Shown here in pieces: positions 16,591-25,001 of a DNA stretch of 64,000 nucleotides (position 1 is its first letter; each line of letters opens with the position of its first letter). The DNA comes from an uncultured Porphyromonadaceae bacterium. GTDB taxonomy: Bacteria; Bacteroidota; Bacteroidia; Bacteroidales; Muribaculaceae. A program made the position numbers and the translations under genes. The stretch lies in assembly GCA_902491515.1 (NCBI GenBank), contig CABUIC010000004.1, positions 62,001 to 126,000 of the forward strand, in the 5' to 3' direction. The notes under the pieces were generated by a model. That model searched no databases, was not told where the DNA came from, and worked only from the letters and a program-made list of their open reading frames with translations.

Positions 16591-17295
16591 TCAATATTCA
16601 TAGCCCACGGAGATTCCGAGGGCGGAGACGAAGCGGTCCTTGCCCGTGCGGTACTTGAGGACCTGGCCCGTGTAGTTGAGGCCGACTATGAGAGCCGAGC
16701 GCTTGCTGCCGACGCGGATGCCCACGCCCGGACGCATCATGAACCCGTCGCGGACCGCGGCGCCGAGGTCGAAGCTGTAATAGGGGACGACGGTGCGGTA
16801 TGTGTCGTTGACGAAGTTGCCCTCGACGGTGGCGAATATGGGCAGCGACCACTTGTCGTGTCGCGCGCGGATGCGGTCGTTCTGGAAGTACATGCGTCCG
16901 CCGAGGCCTACGCCTGCCTTGAGGTACTGGTTGAAGCGGTAGCCGCCGGCGACGTCGATTTCGGCGAAGGGCGTGCAGTGCTCGGTGAGGAAGAGGGCGT
17001 AGGAGGCGCCGACGCGGCCCCGGATCCAGAAGCCGCGGTCGCTCTCGGAATAGTCGGCGAGCGCGGGGTCCTTGCCAACGGCGGGGAGCACGGGCTCGGT
17101 GGCTGAGATTTTGTAGACTTCGACGGGGGAGTATGAGAGGGTGCGGCCGTCAGGCGTGACGATTGTCACCCGGGTGTCGGTGCGGGTTACGTCGCCTTTG
17201 ATGATGTTGCCGTTGTTGAGGGTGACCCATGCGGTCTCGGCGCTTGCCCCGGACAGCGCGAGGGCTGCGGCGAGGCTGAGGATAAGTCGTTTCAT
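16591..17295 (-). CDS. Outer-membrane beta-barrel-like protein
   Basis: The 234-aa product has a signal peptide (1-19, ASA-E), then a short soluble segment (WVTLNNGNIIKGDV...SYSPVEVYKISA, about 20-70) that reads like a small beta-barrel or SH3-like domain. About eight amphipathic beta strands with alternating hydrophobic residues follow, ending in aromatic YEY as outer-membrane barrels do. It is the second gene of the operon, 1 nt from the upstream stop. It could be the outer-membrane anchor or channel for the neighbouring exported proteins (inference). Confidence 0.75.
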   Translation of the reverse strand: MKRLILSLAAALALSGASAETAWVTLNNGNIIKGDVTRTDTRVTIVTPDGRTLSYSPVEVYKISATEPVLPAVGKDPALADYSESDRGFWIRGRVGASYALFLTEHCTPFAEIDVAGGYRFNQYLKAGVGLGGRMYFQNDRIRARHDKWSLPIFATVEGNFVNDTYRTVVPYYSFDLGAAVRDGFMMRPGVGIRVGSKRSALIVGLNYTGQVLKYRTGKDRFVSALGISVGYEY

Positions 17296-17296
17296 G

Positions 17297-17767
17297 TCAG
17301 AATCCTGAATTTAGGCCGCGTACAACCCCGGCTTGCTCGAGGTCCTTGCGGAGTTGGTCTTTGTTTACGGTCACTGTGGCGCTCACGCGGTATTTCTTTC
17401 CGGACTTCACCACTGCGCGGGAGCCGCCGACGGTCTGGCCATAGTTGCGGTAAGCTCCGACGTCGCCGAAGAAGGAGTTGAAATAGTCGGCGTGCTGGGC
17501 CTCGACTGCGGGGCTGCCGGCGACGGGGCGCTGGTTCTGGCGGTGCTCCTTGCTGGAGAAGCCGCGGAAGAGTACGCCGTGGACAGCGGCCTTGACAAGC
17601 TCGGAGTCGTCAATTTTCTTGTTTTTGGTGATGACAGACACTTTCACGAGATAGGTGCCCTGGTTGCCGGTGCCGTTGCCTTCGATGTCGTATTCCGGAA
17701 CGCCGTCGGCAAACGCGCTGAACACTCCCGTGAAGATCAGGAGCATAAGGGTTAGAAAATGTTTCAT
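17297..17767 (-). CDS. Small exported protein, FF-D-GAY family, first gene of operon
   Basis: The 156-aa protein has a signal peptide (1-20, AFA-D). It shares with the lipoprotein at 16.1-16.6 kb a helix ending AAVHGVLFRGF, a RPVAG block, DYFNSFFGDVGAYRNY, and a C-terminal VTVNKDQLRKDLEQAGVV. It lacks a lipobox, so the pair may be one soluble and one lipid-anchored subunit. The ATG lies about 87 nt downstream of a -7 box at 17854. Confidence 0.78.
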   Translation of the reverse strand: MKHFLTLMLLIFTGVFSAFADGVPEYDIEGNGTGNQGTYLVKVSVITKNKKIDDSELVKAAVHGVLFRGFSSKEHRQNQRPVAGSPAVEAQHADYFNSFFGDVGAYRNYGQTVGGSRAVVKSGKKYRVSATVTVNKDQLRKDLEQAGVVRGLNSGF

Positions 17768-17853
17768 GATCGGTATTGAATTTATTGATTATTATCTTTT
17801 TATCGCGCTTATTACGCGCGCGGAGCATATTTCACTCCTTCCTCTATTTGTGG

Positions 17854-17861
17854 CAAAGTTA
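17854..17861 (-). promoter_or_regulatory. -7 box of the seven-gene exported-protein operon
   Basis: The minus strand reads TAACTTTG followed by CC, matching TAnnTTTG. The upstream region is AT-rich without a clear -33 TTG. Confidence 0.55.
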
Positions 17862-18037
17862 GGAATAATTATTTAAATATTACAGCTTTTTTGAAAAAAT
17901 ATTTGCACGGAAGTAAGAAATTCCGGCATATTCCGGCAAATCCGGCGAAGCGGGTGCGGGTGCTACCTTCAACGCTAAATAATGCAAATTCTTCCAAAAA
18001 AATTGAATATTAGCAGGCGGTAATGACATATTTTGAC

Positions 18038-18045
18038 TAATTTTG
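18038..18045 (+). promoter_or_regulatory. -7 box upstream of the small membrane protein gene
   Basis: TAATTTTG lies 51 nt upstream of the ATG at 18096. It falls inside the longer possible frame that starts at 18033, which argues for the downstream start. Confidence 0.45.
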
Positions 18046-18095
18046 TGGAAAGAGCGTCTGTCATCGCTGACCCCGCCCGATTATCCGAAAACAGA

Positions 18096-18587
18096 ATGAA
18101 CATCCTTTCCGTCCTTGCCATAATCCTTGCCGTCGCAGGCCTGATTCTTGCATTCCGATACCCCATAGCCTCAGCCGTGGCAGGGTATGCCGCTGTTGTC
18201 TGCGCGTGTGTCGGCGACGCCGGCGGCGAATTCGTCGTCTCGGCAAACGCCCTGCTGTTCTGGGGCGTTGCCGCAGTGATAGTCCTCGGCCTCAGCATGC
18301 TGAATTCAGGAAATCCCATGCTCACGATGCTGCCTCTGGCTTATGCCACAGCCGGCACGGCGGTCGGCGCCGTCCTCGGGCTCTGCTTCTCCCATACGGC
18401 CGCGGCTGTGATTGTCGGCTCGGCGCTGGGAGCCTTCCTCGGCTCTCTCGCCTTCACCCGGACGCCTTCCGGCGCTGTCCTGCGAAAGGCGCGCCACGCC
18501 TACATCGACTATCTCTGCGGCGCCGGGCTTCCGGCCGTGGTGTGCTGTTCGATGGCCGCCGTCGCTGTCGCCGCGGTGGTCTTCTGA
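18096..18587 (+). CDS. Small polytopic membrane protein, family not recognised
   Basis: From MNILSVLAIILAV the protein is 163 aa, rich in Ala, Gly and Val, with about five hydrophobic segments (roughly 3-20, 24-41, 45-62, 70-105, 138-163) and one polar loop (RTPSGAVLRKARHAYIDYL, about 115-133). No catalytic motif is visible. It is followed after 52 nt by the DUF4919 gene on the same strand. Cytoplasmic-membrane location is inferred from hydropathy alone. Confidence 0.65.
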   Translation: MNILSVLAIILAVAGLILAFRYPIASAVAGYAAVVCACVGDAGGEFVVSANALLFWGVAAVIVLGLSMLNSGNPMLTMLPLAYATAGTAVGAVLGLCFSHTAAAVIVGSALGAFLGSLAFTRTPSGAVLRKARHAYIDYLCGAGLPAVVCCSMAAVAVAAVVF

Positions 18588-18639
18588 CCCGCCCCTCTTC
18601 TCCTCGCTCTCCCGAACCTCCCTCCATTACTGTTTAGAA

Positions 18640-19374
18640 ATGAATATCCGCAATCTCACAATCTCAGTACTTCTCTTCCTTTCTCTGTTCACTGCTCTTC
18701 CGGCCCTCGGCGCCGATGCCCGCGCGGCCCTCGGCAAGCCTGATCTCGAGCTCATAGCCCGCGAGACCACCGACCCGTCTTCGAAGCTCTACTACGGGCG
18801 CCTTCTCTCCGAATTCCTCAAGAACGACACGACCATGACCTCCGAGGAATTTCAGGCATTCTACTACGGCACCCTCTTTCAGGAGGACTACGACCCCTAC
18901 CGGCCGGCAGTCAATCCCCGGCTCCTCGAGGAGCTGAAGCCCATCTACGCCAAGGAAAAGCGCACGCGCGCTGACCGCCAGAAGATGCTCGACTATGCCA
19001 TGCAGGTAATCGAGAACAACCCCGTGGACCTCCGGCAGCTCACTAACCGCATCTACGTCTACGAGCAGAACGGGAAATTCGACCTCGCGCGCATCTGGCA
19101 GTACAAGCTGAACCATCTCCTTCTCGTCATCGCGGCCTCGGGCACCGGAGCCGACAAGGACAACGCCTGGGTCGTGGTCTATCCCCAGCACGAGTACGAT
19201 TTCCTCAACCTCTCGGGAAATACGGCCACAGACCGGCATTTCGACTCCTCGGGCTTCGATGTGATCAGCGCGGCCAAGGGCTCCGCCAAGCCCACCGACC
19301 ACTTCTTCGACATCCGCGAGCTCCTCCACCAGTACTTCCTGAAGCACCCCAGCGAGGCCAAGGAAGCTAAATGA
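18640..19374 (+). CDS. DUF4919 exported protein
   Basis: The 244-aa protein starts at MNIRNLTISVLL (18640); the upstream frame extension lies inside the previous gene. Signal peptide 1-24 (ALG-A). The body has the DUF4919 hallmarks: DPSSKLYYGRLLSEFLKNDTTM, EEFQAFYYGTLFQEDYDPYR, and the late VVYPQHEYDFLNL and DHFFDIRELLHQYF. The family is common and uncharacterised in Bacteroidetes. A hairpin follows immediately (19383-19399). Confidence 0.82.
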   Translation: MNIRNLTISVLLFLSLFTALPALGADARAALGKPDLELIARETTDPSSKLYYGRLLSEFLKNDTTMTSEEFQAFYYGTLFQEDYDPYRPAVNPRLLEELKPIYAKEKRTRADRQKMLDYAMQVIENNPVDLRQLTNRIYVYEQNGKFDLARIWQYKLNHLLLVIAASGTGADKDNAWVVVYPQHEYDFLNLSGNTATDRHFDSSGFDVISAAKGSAKPTDHFFDIRELLHQYFLKHPSEAKEAK

Positions 19375-19382
19375 ACGCAAAT

Positions 19383-19399
19383 GCGCACTTTTTGTGCGC
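19383..19399 (+). terminator. Short hairpin after the DUF4919 gene
   Basis: GCGCAC (19383-19388) and GTGCGC (19394-19399) flank a TTTTT loop, 9 nt after the stop. A T-run follows at 19411-19415. The stem is short, so this is a possible rather than certain terminator. Confidence 0.4.
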
Positions 19400-19428
19400 C
19401 ATACGGCGTGTTTTTCGGAATAATTTCA

Positions 19429-19436
19429 TATCTTTG
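19429..19436 (+). promoter_or_regulatory. -7 box of the M6 protease gene
   Basis: TATCTTTG followed by CC, 68 nt upstream of the ATG at 19504. The -33 position (19405-19412) is only T-rich. Confidence 0.55.
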
Positions 19437-19503
19437 CCCTCTCAAATCAAAATCTGACGTTATTATAAAAACTCATACTTAATTCCACAATCGATCTCAC
19501 CTT

Positions 19504-22347
19504 ATGAAGAAACAAGCACTCACGCTCGCCATAGCTTTCGGGCTCGCGGGATGCTTCATGGCCGACGCTGTTCCGGCGAAACTCGGGCTCCGGGAGGTAG
19601 CTCAGCCGGACGGTACGACAATCAGGGCCGAACTGGCCGGCGACGAAAATTTCCACTATTACCTCAGCGAGGACGGACTGCCTCTTTTCCCCGACGCTAC
19701 GGGCGCCCTCCGCTATGTGCGTCTCGGAGCCACGGGCGAGGTGGAGTTCAGCCCGATGAAGGCTGAGTCGTCGCCCCTCCGCCGCAGCGCCGCGGCCCGC
19801 AGCTACGTCTCGGGAGTCGACCCCGAGGCCGTGGTCGACGCGCTCTACCGCTATGTGTCCCTCCGTCCCGGTGTGCGCCGCTCGGCTCTTGCCCAGAGCG
19901 GCCTCGGACGCTTCTCCGGCAATTTCCCCCGTGTGGGCGACATTCCCGCCCTCGTGTTTCTTGTGGAATACAAGGACGTCAAGTTCACGCATCCCAATCC
20001 GGCCCAGTACTTCGGCGACATGATCAACAAGGAGGGCTTCAGCGAGTACGGAGGCACAGGCTGTGCCCGCGAGTATTTCATACAACAGTCCGGCGGCAAG
20101 TTCCGCCCGCAGTTCGAGGTTTACGGTCCCGTCACCCTTCCCGAGAACCGCTCCTACTACGGCGGCAACGACATGTACGGCAACGACCGCAATCCCGAGC
20201 AGATGCTCGTCGACGCGGCTAAGATTCTGGATTCGGAGGTCGATTTCTCGAAATACGATCTTGACAACGACGGCTACGTCGACAACGTCTTCATCTTTTA
20301 CGCAGGGCAGGGCGAGGCCTCCTATGGCTCCGCCGAAACCGTCTGGCCCCACTCCTACGAGCTCGAGGCCGCCGGAAAGGCCATCAAGCTCGACGGCAAG
20401 ACCCTCAGCCGCTATGCCTGCACCAACGAATGGGAGCAGAACCGCCCGGACGGCGTCGGCACCTTCATCCATGAGTTCAGCCACGTGATGGGCCTCCCCG
20501 ACCTCTACCGCACCACCGGAAGCGCCTACTACACTCCCGACTCCTGGAGCGTGCTCGACTACGGCCCCTACAACAACGACGGCTGCACGCCTCCCAACTA
20601 CTCGATTTTCGAGCGCAACGCCATGGGCTGGATAGAGCCGAGGCTCCTCGACGGCCCCGCGGGCATCAACCTCGAGGAAATCGGCGCCTCCAACGACGGC
20701 TGCATCATCCAGACCGAGAAAGAAACAGAGTTCTACCTCCTCGAGAACCGCCAGCAGGTAGGCTGGGACAAATATCTTCCCGGCCACGGCATGCTCATCT
20801 GGCATGTGGACTTCGTACAGTCCGTCTGGAACCGCAACACCGTGAACAATACCCAGAGCCACCAGTACGTTGACCTCATCGAGGCCGGCGGCGTAGCCAA
20901 CTCGAGCTACGAGGACAATCTCAGGACCTATCCCTGGCCCGGAACCCGCAACAAGACGTCCTTCACCTCCACCACTTCTCCGGCCCTCAAGAGCTGGGCA
21001 GGGCGCGCCATCGACGTCCCCATTACCGAAATCTTCGAGGACGCCGACGGCGTCATCTCCTTCAAGGTCTGCGGCGGACCCATAGATCTGGGCGTGCCTC
21101 AGGGCCTCAGGGGCGAAGGCCGCGAGGACGGCGCCGCGCTCCTCTCCTGGGAGCCCGTGGAATTCGCCAAGACCTATCTCATTGACCTCTACACCGAGGC
21201 AGAAGACGGCTCGAAGATCTATGCCCTCCGCGAAGCCGAGGTCGAGGGAACGGAATACAGGGTCGAGAATCTTCAGTCAGAAGCCCTGTACCGCTTCACT
21301 GTCACCGCCGCCTCCGGGCAGGCCCGTGGCGAGACTTCCGGGGAAGCCTCCTTTGTAATGCCGGCTCTCGCCTGGGAATACATGAGCCCCCAGATTCTTC
21401 CCGAGTCTTCCGTATCCCGTAACTCCTTCACTGCTAACTGGACCAAGGTTCCCGGTGCCGTGGCATACCTCCTTGACGTCGATGCGGTGATTTCCGGAGG
21501 GACGAAAGTCGAGACCCTCGACTTCGGAAAGGGCAGCACCCTCACTTTCCCCGAAGGGTGGGACTGGAGCGGCGGCAACTCGGACCTCTACGGCTCGAAT
21601 TCGCTCGGATACTACGGCGATTCCGCCCCCTCCCTCAAGTTCAGCACCACGGGCCGCTCCCTGACGAGCCCCGTCTATACCTACAGCATCGACCGAATCG
21701 AATTCTGGTACCGTACCGCGAGCGGCAGCCTCGCCACGCCCAACACGCTCTCCGTCCAGGGCCGCGAGTCCGCCGGCTCCGAGTGGTCGGTAATCAAGAA
21801 CATAACCCTCGGTACGGCCACAACGGGTGAGGATGTCGTAATAGACGAAATTCCCGAGACCGTGCGTCAGGTACGCTTCGTGTTCACAAAGAACCGCGGC
21901 AACCTTGCCTTCGACGACCTAAAGCTCACCACGCAGACCACCGCCACGAAGACCGTGGCTGACTTCAAGGAAAAGAATGTGGGCGATACGGATTCCTTCA
22001 TCGTAGACCTCTCGACGGTGCCCGATGCCGTGGCCGTCAACTACAGCGTGAAGGCCGTGAATGCCGAAGGCAAGCACTCCCAGGCCTCGAAGGTCCACAC
22101 CGTCGTTCCCGGCCAGATCTCCGGTGTGTCCGCTCCCGGCGCAGAGCCTTCGGGCCTCCGCCTCTCCGGACGCGAGCTTTCCTTTGAGGGCTCGGCCGGC
22201 GACGCCGTCCGTGTGTTCAACGCCGCAGGAATGCTCGTCGCCTCTGCGACAGCCGATGCCTCCGGCCGTGCATCCCTCCGCTTCCCCGCCCCCGGGCTCT
22301 ACATCGTTGCTGTTCCTGACGGAGCAGCCCGTATGATGGTCCGGTAA
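19504..22347 (+). CDS. M6-family (immune inhibitor A-like) metalloprotease with T9SS sorting domain
   Basis: This 947-aa exported protease has a signal peptide (1-22). A pro-segment (about 25-135) is followed by the M6 catalytic domain with HEFSHVMGLPD: the HExxH zinc ligands are H323 and H327, and the third metzincin-like ligand is D333. SWSVLDYG is the Met-turn-like region, without Met. An FN3 domain (about 535-625) follows, then a cleaved-adhesin/MAM-like jelly roll (about 640-810, with SLGYYGDSAPSLKF and IEFWYR). The last 70 residues are a T9SS type A sorting domain (VRVFNAAGMLVASATADASG...GLYIVAV). It is predicted to be secreted by the T9SS encoded at 30-37 and 43-53 kb and then cleaved or anchored at the surface. 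Confidence 0.93.
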   Translation: MKKQALTLAIAFGLAGCFMADAVPAKLGLREVAQPDGTTIRAELAGDENFHYYLSEDGLPLFPDATGALRYVRLGATGEVEFSPMKAESSPLRRSAAARSYVSGVDPEAVVDALYRYVSLRPGVRRSALAQSGLGRFSGNFPRVGDIPALVFLVEYKDVKFTHPNPAQYFGDMINKEGFSEYGGTGCAREYFIQQSGGKFRPQFEVYGPVTLPENRSYYGGNDMYGNDRNPEQMLVDAAKILDSEVDFSKYDLDNDGYVDNVFIFYAGQGEASYGSAETVWPHSYELEAAGKAIKLDGKTLSRYACTNEWEQNRPDGVGTFIHEFSHVMGLPDLYRTTGSAYYTPDSWSVLDYGPYNNDGCTPPNYSIFERNAMGWIEPRLLDGPAGINLEEIGASNDGCIIQTEKETEFYLLENRQQVGWDKYLPGHGMLIWHVDFVQSVWNRNTVNNTQSHQYVDLIEAGGVANSSYEDNLRTYPWPGTRNKTSFTSTTSPALKSWAGRAIDVPITEIFEDADGVISFKVCGGPIDLGVPQGLRGEGREDGAALLSWEPVEFAKTYLIDLYTEAEDGSKIYALREAEVEGTEYRVENLQSEALYRFTVTAASGQARGETSGEASFVMPALAWEYMSPQILPESSVSRNSFTANWTKVPGAVAYLLDVDAVISGGTKVETLDFGKGSTLTFPEGWDWSGGNSDLYGSNSLGYYGDSAPSLKFSTTGRSLTSPVYTYSIDRIEFWYRTASGSLATPNTLSVQGRESAGSEWSVIKNITLGTATTGEDVVIDEIPETVRQVRFVFTKNRGNLAFDDLKLTTQTTATKTVADFKEKNVGDTDSFIVDLSTVPDAVAVNYSVKAVNAEGKHSQASKVHTVVPGQISGVSAPGAEPSGLRLSGRELSFEGSAGDAVRVFNAAGMLVASATADASGRASLRFPAPGLYIVAVPDGAARMMVR

Positions 22348-22370
22348 GCGCAGAGCGCCAGCAACTTTTC

Positions 22371-22416
22371 GACTATGGGCTTATAAGGGGCCGAATCCCC
22401 TTATAAGCTCATAGTC
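22371..22416. repeat. Long near-perfect inverted repeat between the tandem M6 genes
   Basis: Two 20-nt arms (22371-22390 and 22397-22416) are complementary at 19 positions plus one G-T wobble, around a 6-nt loop CCGAAT; the core is CTTATAAGGGG/CCCCTTATAAG. No T-run follows on the plus strand, so it is not a standard intrinsic terminator. It may act as an RNA-stabilising or processing hairpin at the 3' end of the first M6 transcript. Confidence 0.75.
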
Positions 22417-22457
22417 AGTAAACGATAAACCATCAAAACCAATTATTATTCCGGATT

Positions 22458-25001
22458 GTGAGAACAGCACCATTCAAGTATCTTATCGCCGCAATTGCAC
22501 TCGGGATTGCTTCCGAGGCGTTTCCCGCGCCGGCGCGGCCGACCCCGCCGATGCATCCTTCGCGCCCCGCGACTTCCAAAGTATATCCCTCCCAGGGCGA
22601 AGTTCCGGTTGCCGTCCTGCTCGTGCAGTACAGGGACGTCAGGTTCTCGCACCCGATGCCCCTGACCTATTTTTCAGGACTTCTTTCCGATGATTCTTTC
22701 TCCGAATACGGCGCCGCGGGTTCGGTGTCCGCTTATTTCTCGGAACAGTCGGAGGGTAAGTTCGTTCCGAAATTCTCGGTTTTCGGACCCGTGACCCTTC
22801 CGCAGAACCGGAGCTATTACGGAACGAACACCTCCTCCGGCGCGGACAAGAGCGCCGAGGACATGATTGTACACGCCGCTCCGCTCCTCGAGTCGACCAT
22901 CGATTTCTCCCGCTTCGACCTCGACGGCGACGGCACAGCCGACAATCTGATTGTCGTCTATGCCGGTCAGGGAGAGGCTTCCTATGGTCCGGCCTCCTCG
23001 GTCTGGCCTCACTCCGGCTCTCTCGAAGCCAAGAAGAAAACCGCGGAAATCGGAGGTGTCAGGATTGACCGCTATTCCTGCATCAACGAGTGGGAGTACG
23101 ACAAGCCGGCGGGAACAGGCGTGTTCGTCTACGAGCTTGCCACTCTTCTCGGCCTTCCGGAGCTGGGCCACAGCTCGATGGACGGCATGGCCTTCACGCC
23201 GGATGTATGGAGTGTGATGGACGCTGGCTGGAGTCTTGACGACAGCCGAATGCCGCCGAACATGTCGGTGTTCGAGCGGTATTATCTGGGCTGGACCGAG
23301 CCCAAGGTGCTCGACGCGCCCGAGAACGTCACTATCCCGGCAGGCTCCCGCGAGGGCTACATGATCAGGACCGAACGCGACAACGAGTATTTCCTTCTCG
23401 AGAACCGTCAGCAGACGGGGCGCGACGCCTCCTTGCCCTCGCACGGCCTTCTCGTGTGGCATATCCACCACGACCCCGCCGTCTTCGCGCAGAACACCGT
23501 CAACGACCTCGCCACGCACCAGTACGTCGATCTTGTCGAGGCCGGAGGCGTGGCCAATTCCCATAACGACGAATGTCTCGCATCCTACCCGTGGCCCGGA
23601 CCGCTCGGACGCACCGAGTTCAGCGCCGGAACGACCCCGGCGCTCGTAAGCTGGGGCGGACGCCCCATCGACCTTCCCCTGACGGAAATCGCCGAGGACT
23701 CGGAGGGGAACATCTCGTTCAAGGTCGCCGGCGGGAGGGTGGAACTCGGTGTACCCGAACAGCTCCTCGCCTCCCTCGGCGACGCCTCTTCCGTGCGTGT
23801 TTCGTGGCAGGCAGTGGAGAATGCCACCGCCTACCTTGTGGATGTATATTCCCGCATATCCGAAGGGGAGCCTGACGAATTTTTTTATCGCGACTTTTCT
23901 TGCGCGCAGCCCTCTCTGACGCTGACGGATCTGCCGACGGGCATAGACCTTTACCTCACAGTCAGGGCCACGCTCGGCAGGAACACCGGCCCCGCATCAG
24001 CGGAGCTCGCCTTCCGCATCCCCGCGCCTGACTGGGCGGATATTGTCCCCGATGTCGAGGATACGGCAATGCTCGACGACAACGGAGCCTTCACGGCACG
24101 CTGGAAGGCCGTGGAAGGCGCTGTCGACTATCATCTGTCCATCGAGGCCCTCCGTGGCGCGCGATACCTCCACGAACTGAATTTCGGACACAGCGCCACT
24201 ACGGAGCTCTCCCTCCCCGAAGGCTGGAGCTGGTCAGGCACAGCGCGCGACCTTTACATGGTCAACTCAACCGGCTTTTACGGCGACACCGCCCCGGCGC
24301 TCAAGTTCAACAGCGACGCCATCCTCGAGACGCCTCTTTTCGGCGACAGGATTATCCGCCTGAGCTTCTGGCAGCGCGGCGCCTCCGAGCAGCCGGCCGA
24401 TATCCTTAGCGTCGAGGTTTCGGATGTGGCCGGAAGGGACTGGACCACTGTCTACAGGACCTCCCCATGCCCGCAGGAGGGGGGAATGACCGTCACGCTC
24501 TCCGATTTCCCCGAGAGTGCGCGCCGAATCCGTTTCGTATACACGAAGATTTCCGGCAATATGGCACTCGACGACATTGCTATTACACTTTTCAGCGGCC
24601 ACACCGAGGCGCTTGACGACTGGTCGGATGTTTCGGTAGGCGACGTGCAGGAGTACTTCGTGCAGCTTCCGGAGCCTTACGCGCACGCGTACTATTATAA
24701 GGTACAGGCATTCGACAATTCCGGCAATCCCACGCGGCTCTCGCGTCCGGGCATCGCGGAGGTCCCCGAATGGCTCGACGTGCCCGATATTCCCGCCTAT
24801 TTCGACAATCCTGTAGTATCCGGTTCCGGAGTGAAGTATTCCGGAAGGGATGGCGATGTCCTGAGTGTGTATTCCCTCACGGGAATGCTCGTCGGGCAGT
24901 CGGTTGTCGACCGCTCGGGCTCGGCCCGAGTGTCTGTCGCTGTTCCCGGCATGTACATTGTCCTTTATCCCGGAGGCGCCCGTAAGGTCCTCGTGCGCTG
25001 A
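22458..25001 (+). CDS. M6-like pseudoprotease with T9SS sorting domain (zinc motif lost)
   Basis: The 847-aa paralogue of the upstream protease starts at GTG (22458), the only start that keeps the signal peptide (RTAPFKYLIAAIALGIASEA). Fold landmarks are kept: FGPVTLPQNRSYYG, DFSRFDLDGDGTADNLIVVYAGQGEAS, SVFERYYLGW, YFLLENRQQTG and HQYVDLVEAGGVANS. However, the HEFSHVMGLPD segment reads YELATLLGLPE, so H to Y (225), H to T (229) and D to E (235) remove all three expected zinc ligands. FN3, jelly-roll (GFYGDTAPALKF) and the type A sorting tail (VLSVYSLTGMLVGQS...GMYIVLYPGG) remain. It is likely a secreted binding protein or regulator rather than an enzyme. Confidence 0.88.
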   Translation: MRTAPFKYLIAAIALGIASEAFPAPARPTPPMHPSRPATSKVYPSQGEVPVAVLLVQYRDVRFSHPMPLTYFSGLLSDDSFSEYGAAGSVSAYFSEQSEGKFVPKFSVFGPVTLPQNRSYYGTNTSSGADKSAEDMIVHAAPLLESTIDFSRFDLDGDGTADNLIVVYAGQGEASYGPASSVWPHSGSLEAKKKTAEIGGVRIDRYSCINEWEYDKPAGTGVFVYELATLLGLPELGHSSMDGMAFTPDVWSVMDAGWSLDDSRMPPNMSVFERYYLGWTEPKVLDAPENVTIPAGSREGYMIRTERDNEYFLLENRQQTGRDASLPSHGLLVWHIHHDPAVFAQNTVNDLATHQYVDLVEAGGVANSHNDECLASYPWPGPLGRTEFSAGTTPALVSWGGRPIDLPLTEIAEDSEGNISFKVAGGRVELGVPEQLLASLGDASSVRVSWQAVENATAYLVDVYSRISEGEPDEFFYRDFSCAQPSLTLTDLPTGIDLYLTVRATLGRNTGPASAELAFRIPAPDWADIVPDVEDTAMLDDNGAFTARWKAVEGAVDYHLSIEALRGARYLHELNFGHSATTELSLPEGWSWSGTARDLYMVNSTGFYGDTAPALKFNSDAILETPLFGDRIIRLSFWQRGASEQPADILSVEVSDVAGRDWTTVYRTSPCPQEGGMTVTLSDFPESARRIRFVYTKISGNMALDDIAITLFSGHTEALDDWSDVSVGDVQEYFVQLPEPYAHAYYYKVQAFDNSGNPTRLSRPGIAEVPEWLDVPDIPAYFDNPVVSGSGVKYSGRDGDVLSVYSLTGMLVGQSVVDRSGSARVSVAVPGMYIVLYPGGARKVLVR

